From a virus, in the IMG/VR virus record IMGVR_UViG_3300005613_000027, positions 1 to 64,000 of that record: 64,000 nucleotides of DNA. One strand, written 5' to 3'. How positions within the stretch are numbered: the stretch's first letter is position 1; the number at the start of each line of letters is the position of its first letter. The translations under genes and the position numbers were made by a program. The notes under the pieces were generated by a model. That model searched no databases, had not been told where the DNA came from, and saw only the letters and a program-made list of their open reading frames with translations. This document shows, piece by piece, positions 7,527-15,098 of this stretch.

Positions 7527-9833
7527 TTATAAATTAATTGGTTTGGGATATAGAACTGGCGATGTTTCAGCTCCCCTTCCTTTCATACTGGGTCTTAAAT
7601 CAATATCTACAGCTTTTTTACTAGGCGTTCCTGGAAATTCATCCGGTTTAACAGACGGCTCCAATGGTTTAGCCGTTAATTTTCTCCCGCCCACTTCAGT
7701 ACCATACATATCGTAGCCAGCTATTGGAACTGTTGTACCTACAGTCAACGCTATATCATCTAAATATAAACCCATACTACCATTAGATTCGAATTCTAAT
7801 GTATCTACTCTATTATAATTTATCAAATCAAATCTACTTAATGGTATAATAGCTCTTTGCCATGTATTAAACATAGACATATCAATATAGTCACCTAATG
7901 AAACAGCATCACTCCATCCACCAGGAGAACCCAATGAATGAAATTTAAGATTCATTTCTTTACCAGATGCCCAACTTCTCATATTCGCCCAAACTATAAG
8001 CATATCGTATTCCGATATATTATCTCCATGTTGATTGGAAAACCAAATCTTATCATTCTTTTTCAACCCAGTAGCATCCAAACCATTTGTTCCTGTATGC
8101 ATAGAACCAGCTGTTTCGGTTCCACTCTTACTATGACCCCAATCTCCGCCCTCATCTAAAACCCCAGTCCCATTCCAAATTATATTTGTACAAACACCAG
8201 AAACAACAGTCTCAGGACAAACTTCATCTATGTATAGTATTTCATTGTCGCTTGTAGTAGCACCAGTTCCGTGAACATATCCTGTTATATTATACCACCC
8301 AACATCCGTAAAACATATTGTTTTATCTTGTTGTTCTACTCCTGTTGGGGTTGTCCATATAGTTGACCAAGGACCTGTTTGAGATATACCAGAAGCTATT
8401 GTCCAATTATATCCAGTCACAGAACCGTCACTAGACGTTCCAACAACATATAGATCATAATAACAATCTACTGGGGTCACTGTTACAGTTGTAGCAAATA
8501 CCACATCTTCCTCTACACATGTCTGTTGAGTATCCCACCCATCAGACCAATTAGCACACAACTTTACTTGACAATTAGGACTTGTTGGTATATGTTGTAA
8601 CTCATAACTATATGTTTTATCTAAATAGTCTGTAGTAACACCATCATCAGTCCAGGTCCAATCATATTCAGCACAATCTGGTAAACCTAATCCTACTCTA
8701 CTTGTATTTGTTGAAGTATTTACAAATTTTACACCACTTGTAACAGTAGCTTGCGCGGGCACTTGATCGAAACTTACAGTAGGACCAGTAAATATACCTT
8801 GGTTGAAATCCTCGTCGTAATTAATAGTTTGCATACTAAAACCATCATAATAATGAATTACAATTTCAACATTGTGAACTCCTGGATTTGTAAATGCTCC
8901 AGAATTACCGCTCTGGCTGCACCAATCCGTCCCAATACCATCTGTATGTGGCACTGTGGCTGACTTGGCTAATCCAGTAGTAGTAGTATCAGTACTACCG
9001 TACCCTCCTGAATCATGTATAACCCAGTCTATAGTTGTTATTGTATTATCTACATCAGTTCCTGTCCATTCAAATGTCACAACTTCATTAGGATCAGGTA
9101 CAGCTGGCGTCATGGTTATATCAGCTGTTGGTGCTTTCCATTTAATCTGTATTTGTTTAGTACCTGTCACTGTTGCTCCACACTCATCTTCTATTACAAT
9201 ATCAACATCATATATACCAGCAGCAGTCCATGTATGAGATGCTGTACCTGCACCTGGGATATCCAAAGTACTGCTGGTATCTCCCCAATAATAGTCACTA
9301 TTATTGACTTTGTTTATACTGAATATTGTCTGACCGTATCTTGTGTACCAATGATACATAGTAGTACTGGACCAGGTCCAATTATGAATATCATTACTAC
9401 TGTTTGTAGTTCCATAACTTACACCAACCCAACCATTAGCTGTTAATGTCCAAATTAAATTGGGTATTATATTAGATTTCACTTGTGTGGGATTTGTATA
9501 AGTATCCGCAGAAGTCATTGTAATTTCAAATGCGCCCCACTCTTGTAATATAGAACAATTTGCTGTTCTATCACTTCCACCTTTCCAAAATACTATAACA
9601 ATTATATCACCTGCAGCAGCAGTACCAGTTTGCGACAACCAATCAGCGTCTCCAAGATTTATATTATAATACCCCGCAGACCCGCCAGTTTCAACGGTTC
9701 GCACATTATTCCATGTAGATGGTGAGGAACTACCATTAACTTTATAGAAAAATCCCTGGTAGCTAACAGTACCATTAGCTAAAGTGCCATTTTCTTCACT
9801 TACGAACCCGTCAAAAGTTTTGTTCAAACTCAT
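7527..9833 (-). CDS. Large fibre or decoration protein with PKD-like domains
   Basis: This 768-residue protein contains several Ig-fold repeats of PKD type. The cue is the pattern YTWTxxGxYDVxxxI, seen for example as HTWTAAGIYDVDIVIEDECG and in segments with NPGVHNVEIVIHYYDG and DVGWYNITGYVHG. A later beta-jellyroll-like stretch (GLYLDDIALTVG) resembles a carbohydrate-binding module. It has no signal peptide or membrane segment. It is the last of the adhesin block and ends two homing genes before the neck genes. The likely role is host or glycan binding on the virion surface; attachment to head or tail is unknown. Confidence 0.7.
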   Translation of the reverse strand: MSLNKTFDGFVSEENGTLANGTVSYQGFFYKVNGSSSPSTWNNVRTVETGGSAGYYNINLGDADWLSQTGTAAAGDIIVIVFWKGGSDRTANCSILQEWGAFEITMTSADTYTNPTQVKSNIIPNLIWTLTANGWVGVSYGTTNSSNDIHNWTWSSTTMYHWYTRYGQTIFSINKVNNSDYYWGDTSSTLDIPGAGTASHTWTAAGIYDVDIVIEDECGATVTGTKQIQIKWKAPTADITMTPAVPDPNEVVTFEWTGTDVDNTITTIDWVIHDSGGYGSTDTTTTGLAKSATVPHTDGIGTDWCSQSGNSGAFTNPGVHNVEIVIHYYDGFSMQTINYDEDFNQGIFTGPTVSFDQVPAQATVTSGVKFVNTSTNTSRVGLGLPDCAEYDWTWTDDGVTTDYLDKTYSYELQHIPTSPNCQVKLCANWSDGWDTQQTCVEEDVVFATTVTVTPVDCYYDLYVVGTSSDGSVTGYNWTIASGISQTGPWSTIWTTPTGVEQQDKTICFTDVGWYNITGYVHGTGATTSDNEILYIDEVCPETVVSGVCTNIIWNGTGVLDEGGDWGHSKSGTETAGSMHTGTNGLDATGLKKNDKIWFSNQHGDNISEYDMLIVWANMRSWASGKEMNLKFHSLGSPGGWSDAVSLGDYIDMSMFNTWQRAIIPLSRFDLINYNRVDTLEFESNGSMGLYLDDIALTVGTTVPIAGYDMYGTEVGGRKLTAKPLEPSVKPDEFPGTPSKKAVDIDLRPSMKGRGAETSPVLYPKPINL

Positions 9834-10601
9834 TTATACACATACCTCCTGAGCTAAAGATCCAGTTGAACATTCATCTTTATGCCCATATTTATAATGG
9901 CATTCTTCACAACAAGCAACTCCATAATCTGGATCTAATGCGAAAAAAGGTTCTAATTTCTTTGGCTTAATATGATGCGCATCAGTAGCTTTTTTACCAC
10001 AATACTCACATTCATAATTTACTCTTTGTAACACTTCTTTCCTCCAAATATATAATTCACCATTTGTATATTCATGAGATTTTTTAAAACCTCTTGGATA
10101 TTTTGATTGTCCATATATTTCACAATTATACTTACACACATCCGAACAATATAAATAACACTGCCCGTGTTTTTCTTTATTTAAAGCACGAGATCTATAT
10201 TTAACAGCATCCCTAGTAGGCATAAACCATTTTTTACATTTTTTACATTTTACTTGTAATAATTTTATTCCACCTTCAAAAATATATCTTACTTCCTCAA
10301 CCCAATCAATTTGATGTGCGAAAGTATCAAACAACGGTAGATTTCTTTGTACAACTCCTATATGCCTTTTCTTCTGTGACTCGCTCATTTTAATTCTAGT
10401 CTCAACTGAAGGAATTTTTCCAGTTTGAAAATGTTTAGAACGACAAGATTTAGAACAAAACTCACCTTTATTATCAGATCTACTTAAATAAGAATCATTA
10501 CACCATTTACAATTATTCATATAAACATATTTTTGGCGGCGATAATACCAATTACCATTTTTATACTTTAATTTATTCAAATTATCCCAACAAATTTTCA
10601 T
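9834..10601 (-). CDS. HNH homing endonuclease, MKICWDNL family
   Basis: This 255-residue protein starts MKICWDNL, where the ATG overlaps the upstream stop as TAATG. An ATG five codons upstream would overlap the previous gene more. It has N-terminal Cys pairs (CKWC, CSKSC), a middle Cys cluster (CKKCKKW) and a C-terminal HNH domain: CEYCGKKATDAHHIKPK, then CCEECHYKYGH. The catalytic HH and zinc Cys pairs are all present, so it should be active. Its stop directly abuts the ATG of the PKD-like fibre gene. It shares its opening residues and HNH end with the gene at 11583-12440. Confidence 0.9.
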   Translation of the reverse strand: MKICWDNLNKLKYKNGNWYYRRQKYVYMNNCKWCNDSYLSRSDNKGEFCSKSCRSKHFQTGKIPSVETRIKMSESQKKRHIGVVQRNLPLFDTFAHQIDWVEEVRYIFEGGIKLLQVKCKKCKKWFMPTRDAVKYRSRALNKEKHGQCYLYCSDVCKYNCEIYGQSKYPRGFKKSHEYTNGELYIWRKEVLQRVNYECEYCGKKATDAHHIKPKKLEPFFALDPDYGVACCEECHYKYGHKDECSTGSLAQEVCV

Positions 10602-11050
10602 TATGGTTGACCCCATGTGATAACATAAGGGGCAGACCCCCCAATTATTTTAATCCAAAAACCTGATATCTCTCTATGCACACCATCATCATACATAAGT
10701 TGCCAATTATGAATACTTGATGTCGGTGTAGATCCTACAACATAACTATAAAACGCTTGTACATCACCAAGATATGTGTTTGCTACCTCCACTACTCCAG
10801 CTCCGTATAAATCAGTTATTTGGTCTAATACATAATTCTCAAACTTTGCTACTGTAGTATCATCGTGCACATGTTGATGTGTTGTAGAATTCCAGTAGCC
10901 GTGCTCGACGGGAATGGCTGCAAGTTGCCAACCAAATTCTAATTGAATGGAGCCACTACCTATACCACTACATATCGTACCTGACTCAACGCACGGTACT
11001 GTAAAGAAATCATATCCAACAGTAGAGGTATAACGAAGATCCATTCCCAT
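10601..11050 (-). CDS. Small virion protein in the fibre block
   Basis: This 149-residue beta-rich protein contains GTICSGIGSGSIQLEFGWQLA and a central helical part (VAKFENYVLDQITDLYG). It ends EISGFWIKIIGGSAPYVITWGQP. Its start overlaps the stop of the 176-residue gene before it. Its stop overlaps the start of a homing HNH gene. It is probably a small structural or fibre-associated protein; the family is not recognised. Confidence 0.55.
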   Translation of the reverse strand: MGMDLRYTSTVGYDFFTVPCVESGTICSGIGSGSIQLEFGWQLAAIPVEHGYWNSTTHQHVHDDTTVAKFENYVLDQITDLYGAGVVEVANTYLGDVQAFYSYVVGSTPTSSIHNWQLMYDDGVHREISGFWIKIIGGSAPYVITWGQP

Positions 11051-11580
11051 TAGTAAGCACCTCCCATACGAAATGGTAGATCATCAGTTATACTTCTGTA
11101 GTGGGCATACACCACACCACTTGTTGTGGTGCCACTCCAATCACTATCAGTGTCCCCTTTAAGTATTGTAATTATATAATCAGTTTTATTCAATCCAACA
11201 TTCCTTGCTATTTGTGAAGCGTTAGCTGTAGCATTCGTTCTCAACACTTCTTCGACACTAACATTATAGTGTCTATTTTGTTTCACTAAATCATAAATAT
11301 TTTCTGGGTTAACTATTATTTCTTCAGTACTTGAATAAAAACCAATAGATGTAGCGTAGCAAACATATTCGCCTGGCGTGTTTATGGTTAATGATTTCCT
11401 ATATATACCAGACTCCGTAGTCGACTCTGGTAGAACACCATTTAATGGTGGAGATAGGGCAGTATCATTTACATCTCTCACATCATAATAAACAGTTCTG
11501 CCTGAAGCATTTAGCCCTGTATCTTCATCCCACAATGCAACCGTAATTATAAAAGATTCGCCTATATTGACACGAATCAT
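11050..11580 (-). CDS. Two-domain structural protein, beta front and helical tail
   Basis: This 176-residue protein has an N-terminal beta domain (IRVNIGESFIITVALWDEDTG, then NTPGEYVCYATSIGF) that resembles an Ig-like or jellyroll domain. A short helix-turn region follows (ENIYDLVKQNRHYNVSVEEV) and then GDTDSDWSGTTTSGVVYAHY. It is translationally coupled to the next gene by a one-base overlap. This arrangement suggests a small adaptor that docks a fibre to the virion. No family name is assigned. Confidence 0.55.
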   Translation of the reverse strand: MIRVNIGESFIITVALWDEDTGLNASGRTVYYDVRDVNDTALSPPLNGVLPESTTESGIYRKSLTINTPGEYVCYATSIGFYSSTEEIIVNPENIYDLVKQNRHYNVSVEEVLRTNATANASQIARNVGLNKTDYIITILKGDTDSDWSGTTTSGVVYAHYRSITDDLPFRMGGAY

Positions 11581-11582
11581 CT

Positions 11583-12440
11583 TTAACCTCCACTACCACA
11601 GACAACACTAGACAAAATATAAGCAGCACATTCGTCTTTATGTCCATATTTATTATGACATTTTTTACAACAAGCAATTCCATAATCCGGGTCTAAGGCG
11701 AAAAAAGGTTCTAATTTCTTAGGTTTAATGTGATGAGCGTTCTCCGCATTTTCACCACAATATTCACATTCATAGTTGGCTCTTCTAAATACCTCATCTC
11801 TCCATACTTTGTATTCATTATCAGTATAGTATTTGTCTTGTTTATATCCTTTTGGATATTTTTTCTGATTAAAAAGCTCACAGGAAACTCTACAACCATC
11901 AGAACAATAGAATCTACATCCACCACCCTTTTTATTATTCAATACTCTTATTCTTCTATGAACTGAAGAAGTGGTTGGTGTAAACCATTTTCCGCATTTA
12001 GTACATTTTATCTGTAGTATTCTCAATCCATTTTCGATTATACATTTAGTTTCCTCAGCCCACTCTAATTGTACATTATAAGTATCATACAAAGGAATAT
12101 TTTTTTCTTTAACCCCGCCTTTCCAACGATGACTTTTTTCACCTGATTGCCTTTGAACAATTTGCTTTATATGCTCATCAGACAATTTTCTGCCCTTTAA
12201 AGAATTAGACAATTTTGTTAAAGTTTGTTTAGATTTAACTATCCCTTTGCTATAATTATTTCCAAACTTAGTAGTATCATAACATTCACCAGTACAAAAC
12301 TTAGCATCTTTATGTGGCGACAAGAATGGTTCATTACACACTTCACATGTGTCTATTTCCCAAATGGTTTGTAATCCTTTTCTTAGATTACCTCTATTAG
12401 ATAAATAAACTCCTTCTAAATTGTCCCAACAAATCTTCAT
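11583..12440 (-). CDS. HNH homing endonuclease with NUMOD3 motif
   Basis: This 285-residue protein starts MKICWDNLEGVYLSNRG, the same opening as the gene at 9834-10601. It carries zinc Cys pairs (CEVC, CTGEC), a NUMOD3 DNA-binding motif (LKGRKLSDEHIKQIVQ), a second Cys cluster (CTKCGKWF) and a C-terminal HNH domain (CEYCGENAENAHHIKPK, CCKKCHNKYGH). All catalytic residues are present. It sits between two structural genes, two bases from the downstream start. The two paralogs probably came from duplication or separate invasions by one family. Confidence 0.9.
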   Translation of the reverse strand: MKICWDNLEGVYLSNRGNLRKGLQTIWEIDTCEVCNEPFLSPHKDAKFCTGECYDTTKFGNNYSKGIVKSKQTLTKLSNSLKGRKLSDEHIKQIVQRQSGEKSHRWKGGVKEKNIPLYDTYNVQLEWAEETKCIIENGLRILQIKCTKCGKWFTPTTSSVHRRIRVLNNKKGGGCRFYCSDGCRVSCELFNQKKYPKGYKQDKYYTDNEYKVWRDEVFRRANYECEYCGENAENAHHIKPKKLEPFFALDPDYGIACCKKCHNKYGHKDECAAYILSSVVCGSGG

Positions 12441-12450
12441 ATTTAATCCT

Positions 12451-12846
12451 TTATGCTTGATCTAACGTCATAAATGGTGGAAGTGGAATAGATATCCATC
12501 CACTGTCTGAATCACCGTATACCAAAGTAAAAGACCCATAATCTTCGTTCAAATATAAATATTGATTCTCACCATTTAGTTTTTCTGAACCGCCCGAAAT
12601 TGTCGCAGCATTAGTTCCACAGTAACCACCTTTATCTACAAAGGTTGTTCTTTGACCCTCTTCAGGATTATCATACATAGTAATAATAAAAACACTTCCA
12701 GTAGTATCTACAAATATATTTTGTCCGCCACTTACTACTGTATGAGTACCAGTCACTGTAACCCATGCTATCAAAGCAGCAAATTCTGTCTCAGACAAAA
12801 CATCTTCATCTCTAAACTGACTTTCTCTTAGTCTACTGCGTGCCAT
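12451..12846 (-). CDS. Small beta-rich virion protein
   Basis: This 131-residue protein starts MARSRLRESQFRDEDVLSE. I chose the ATG at 12846 over an adjoining upstream GTG because GGAG lies 8 bases ahead. The N-terminal helix is followed by a beta-rich domain (GGQNIFVDTTGSVFIITMYD, LNEDYGSFTLVYGDSDSGW), typical of small trimeric tail or collar proteins. It sits between a homing HNH gene and a peptidase-like gene. The exact role is unknown. Confidence 0.6.
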   Translation of the reverse strand: MARSRLRESQFRDEDVLSETEFAALIAWVTVTGTHTVVSGGQNIFVDTTGSVFIITMYDNPEEGQRTTFVDKGGYCGTNAATISGGSEKLNGENQYLYLNEDYGSFTLVYGDSDSGWISIPLPPFMTLDQA

Positions 12847-12857
12847 CACATTATCTC

Positions 12858-13409
12858 CTATTTAGGCCAAACCGAATAAAATTCTTCTGACTCTAAAAAA
12901 TCATCCGGTAATATAAAATTATCACTTATTGAATCTCTTACAGGATAACCAAAACAAAAATCTACAAACTCTGTACAATAAAAAAGATCTGGCGAATCAG
13001 AATCAAAATCATAATCATATCCTACATCTTTATCTAATTGCGTCCAAGCGTTCTTTATAGCAGCCTGAATTATTGTTGAGTCTTTTGACCTCAACACATC
13101 AATATTATCACATCTCATAAATGTAAGAATATCTTCTTTACAAATACCACTTCCTAAAACATGAATAATTTGATCATCTCCAACATATATCGCCGCGTGA
13201 GTAAAATATCCAGGTATCATTAAACCACTTAAATAGTGATCATATCTTCTTAAAAATACATCGCCTGGCTCAATAGTATTTAAAATTTCTCGTTGATGTT
13301 CGCCTTTAATCTTGTAAGCTGTATGACCAGTAAGTATAAAAAACGGATATTTATACACTTTAACATTCCCAAACCAACTTGTAAATGCTGATTTAAATTT
13401 ATACCACAT
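12858..13409 (-). CDS. YiiX/YebB-type permuted NlpC/P60 hydrolase
   Basis: This 183-residue protein carries the hallmarks of permuted papain-like NlpC/P60 enzymes of the YiiX group: PGDVFLRRYDHYLSG near residues 48-62, the catalytic His in FTHAAIYVGDD (H71), and the catalytic Cys in FYCTEFVDFCFG (C145). The family is thought to hydrolyse amide or thioester bonds in cell-wall peptides or lipids. No signal peptide is seen, so it acts in the cytoplasm or as part of the virion. It abuts a metallophosphoesterase gene by one base. The substrate is not predictable from sequence. Confidence 0.75.
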   Translation of the reverse strand: MWYKFKSAFTSWFGNVKVYKYPFFILTGHTAYKIKGEHQREILNTIEPGDVFLRRYDHYLSGLMIPGYFTHAAIYVGDDQIIHVLGSGICKEDILTFMRCDNIDVLRSKDSTIIQAAIKNAWTQLDKDVGYDYDFDSDSPDLFYCTEFVDFCFGYPVRDSISDNFILPDDFLESEEFYSVWPK

Positions 13410-13410
13410 T

Positions 13411-14091
13411 TTATACCCCCATTAATTTAAACTCATTATTTTTATAAATCACGTAAGTCTTACTATGAATCCAATCCCCACAATTAATATATAAACAATC
13501 ATCTATATCTTCTATTTTGGGCAAATGAGTATGTCCTACAACAATATATTTATACTTATGCCCATATTTTTCCACTAAACTATGCTCGATATCAAAAACT
13601 AAATTCTTATAATAATCTTTATCTCTCTTATTTGCTATAGAATAAAATAACTCCCTAAAAAATGCTTTTATATTTATACCAAACCTTTCTAATACCCAAT
13701 GTATTGGTGAAAATACTCTGGTAAGCCATGAGTATTTAGTAATCATAGAATCAAACCCATCTCCATGAACTACTATACCTGCTTCATCTCCAATATAAAA
13801 CTCATACTCCATTAAAACTTGTTTACCAGGAAAAATACTTTCTAGACTTTGAAGTGAAGGGTCATGATTTCCTTTTATAATAACCACATTATCTAACTTA
13901 TTTATTACATCTATTATTCTTGAATACTTACTAACTATATATTCTATACTTTCTTCCCAAACATCTATAATATCACCTACTATAAAAATTAAATCATAGT
14001 CCCCTTTTAAAATAGAAATAATTCTTTCAACATCCTCAAAAAGAGGGCTTCCTAAATGTAAATCGGACATAAACAAAAATTTATGTTTCAA
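13411..14091 (-). CDS. Calcineurin-like metallophosphoesterase, LpxH-like
   Basis: This 226-residue enzyme has the full metallophosphoesterase signature: SDLHLG (D10, H12), VGDIIDVWEE (D40), KGNHD (N75, H76), VVHGDGFD and VVGHTHLP. The layout resembles UDP-2,3-diacylglucosamine hydrolases and related phage phosphoesterases. The start is TTG at 14091 with a GGGGGTG ribosome binding site. The first in-frame ATG is at the S-D-L-H motif itself and would remove strand 1. It is coupled to the YiiX-like gene downstream and lies inside the fibre block. The substrate is unknown. Confidence 0.85.
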   Translation of the reverse strand: MKHKFLFMSDLHLGSPLFEDVERIISILKGDYDLIFIVGDIIDVWEESIEYIVSKYSRIIDVINKLDNVVIIKGNHDPSLQSLESIFPGKQVLMEYEFYIGDEAGIVVHGDGFDSMITKYSWLTRVFSPIHWVLERFGINIKAFFRELFYSIANKRDKDYYKNLVFDIEHSLVEKYGHKYKYIVVGHTHLPKIEDIDDCLYINCGDWIHSKTYVIYKNNEFKLMGV

Positions 14092-14115
14092 TTTTACACC
14101 CCCTTTTTATTAAAT

Positions 14116-15096
14116 TTATATACTTCTCTTTCTATGTAAACACATAATACAAGCTACTGACCAGTTATGATCTTGAGATGTTGTAATATTAGTCTCTCCT
14201 ATCATTTTTAATCTCATCCCATGGCCCATTTGATCAGTATCAGATGAATTTAATGCTATAAATCCACTTTCTAATAGTGGTATTTTATTAATAAATCTTG
14301 CAAAAACAACTTCTGTAGAAAACATATTGTATCTTCCATTCCCTGTAGGAGCTGCTGTTATATTTTCATATCTTTTTGTAGAGGTGTTCCAATCAGCATC
14401 CCAAAACGCAGTAGAAGGATTATCTAAATCATCATTAGGCATATAAATTAATCCGCCTGAATGTGTAGTTATATCAGATGTAATTTCTATTGTACCATCA
14501 CCCGCTGCAGGAATAATCATATATCCACCATATAAATTATAATATGTACCAGACGAAGTAGTAATGGCTGTTGTTCTTGGCACCATATCTAATGTAAGAA
14601 GATCAACATGTCCATCCTTCCATGTTAAATATCCTTCATGAAGCCATGTTTCATTTTCTACTATGTTAAAGTCTACATATTGCACAAGTGGTTCTGTCTG
14701 ATCTATTTTATAATCAAAAGACAAACCCGCGCCGCCGCCAACATTAGTAACATCTTCTGGGTCATCACCTACACCTATCCACATAATACGAGTTCCTAAT
14801 TTACGAGAAGTTTGATGCACACGCAATTTACCTGATCTATCACGTTGCTCCTCTTGTATAGGAATATCCCATGCCCATTTAAGGGCAATAAGTTTTGTTA
14901 AATCCTTTTCACCATCATTTAATATTAAGTTTTCTTCATCTATATGATAAGGAATATCAGATTTAGAAATTTCGAACCTAGTAAAGTTTTCTAATAAATC
15001 AACCTGACCATCTAATGGGATTTCTAATTTTTTACCATTAGGCCCTATATAAATAGATAAATTTTCTACTGTATTATTTTTTGCCAACATTATCAT
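14116..15096 (-). CDS. Fibre-type protein with LNDG anchor domain
   Basis: This 326-residue protein has an N-terminal ~75 residues that include ENLILNDGEKDLTKL. That closely resembles LLVLNDGTKDLTMEE in the 242-residue gene at 17963, so both likely share a docking domain. The remainder is beta-rich with Y, T, D and G and ends in VACIMCLHRKRSI. It follows the 953-residue LamG-type fibre gene at a spacing of two bases. It is likely a fibre or fibre tip protein on the virion. Confidence 0.65.
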   Translation of the reverse strand: MIMLAKNNTVENLSIYIGPNGKKLEIPLDGQVDLLENFTRFEISKSDIPYHIDEENLILNDGEKDLTKLIALKWAWDIPIQEEQRDRSGKLRVHQTSRKLGTRIMWIGVGDDPEDVTNVGGGAGLSFDYKIDQTEPLVQYVDFNIVENETWLHEGYLTWKDGHVDLLTLDMVPRTTAITTSSGTYYNLYGGYMIIPAAGDGTIEITSDITTHSGGLIYMPNDDLDNPSTAFWDADWNTSTKRYENITAAPTGNGRYNMFSTEVVFARFINKIPLLESGFIALNSSDTDQMGHGMRLKMIGETNITTSQDHNWSVACIMCLHRKRSI

Positions 15097-15098
15097 AA

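Noticed and set aside
11711-11926. 71-residue minus-strand frame inside the HNH gene
   Set aside because: It overlaps an intact HNH domain in another frame and has no independent support.
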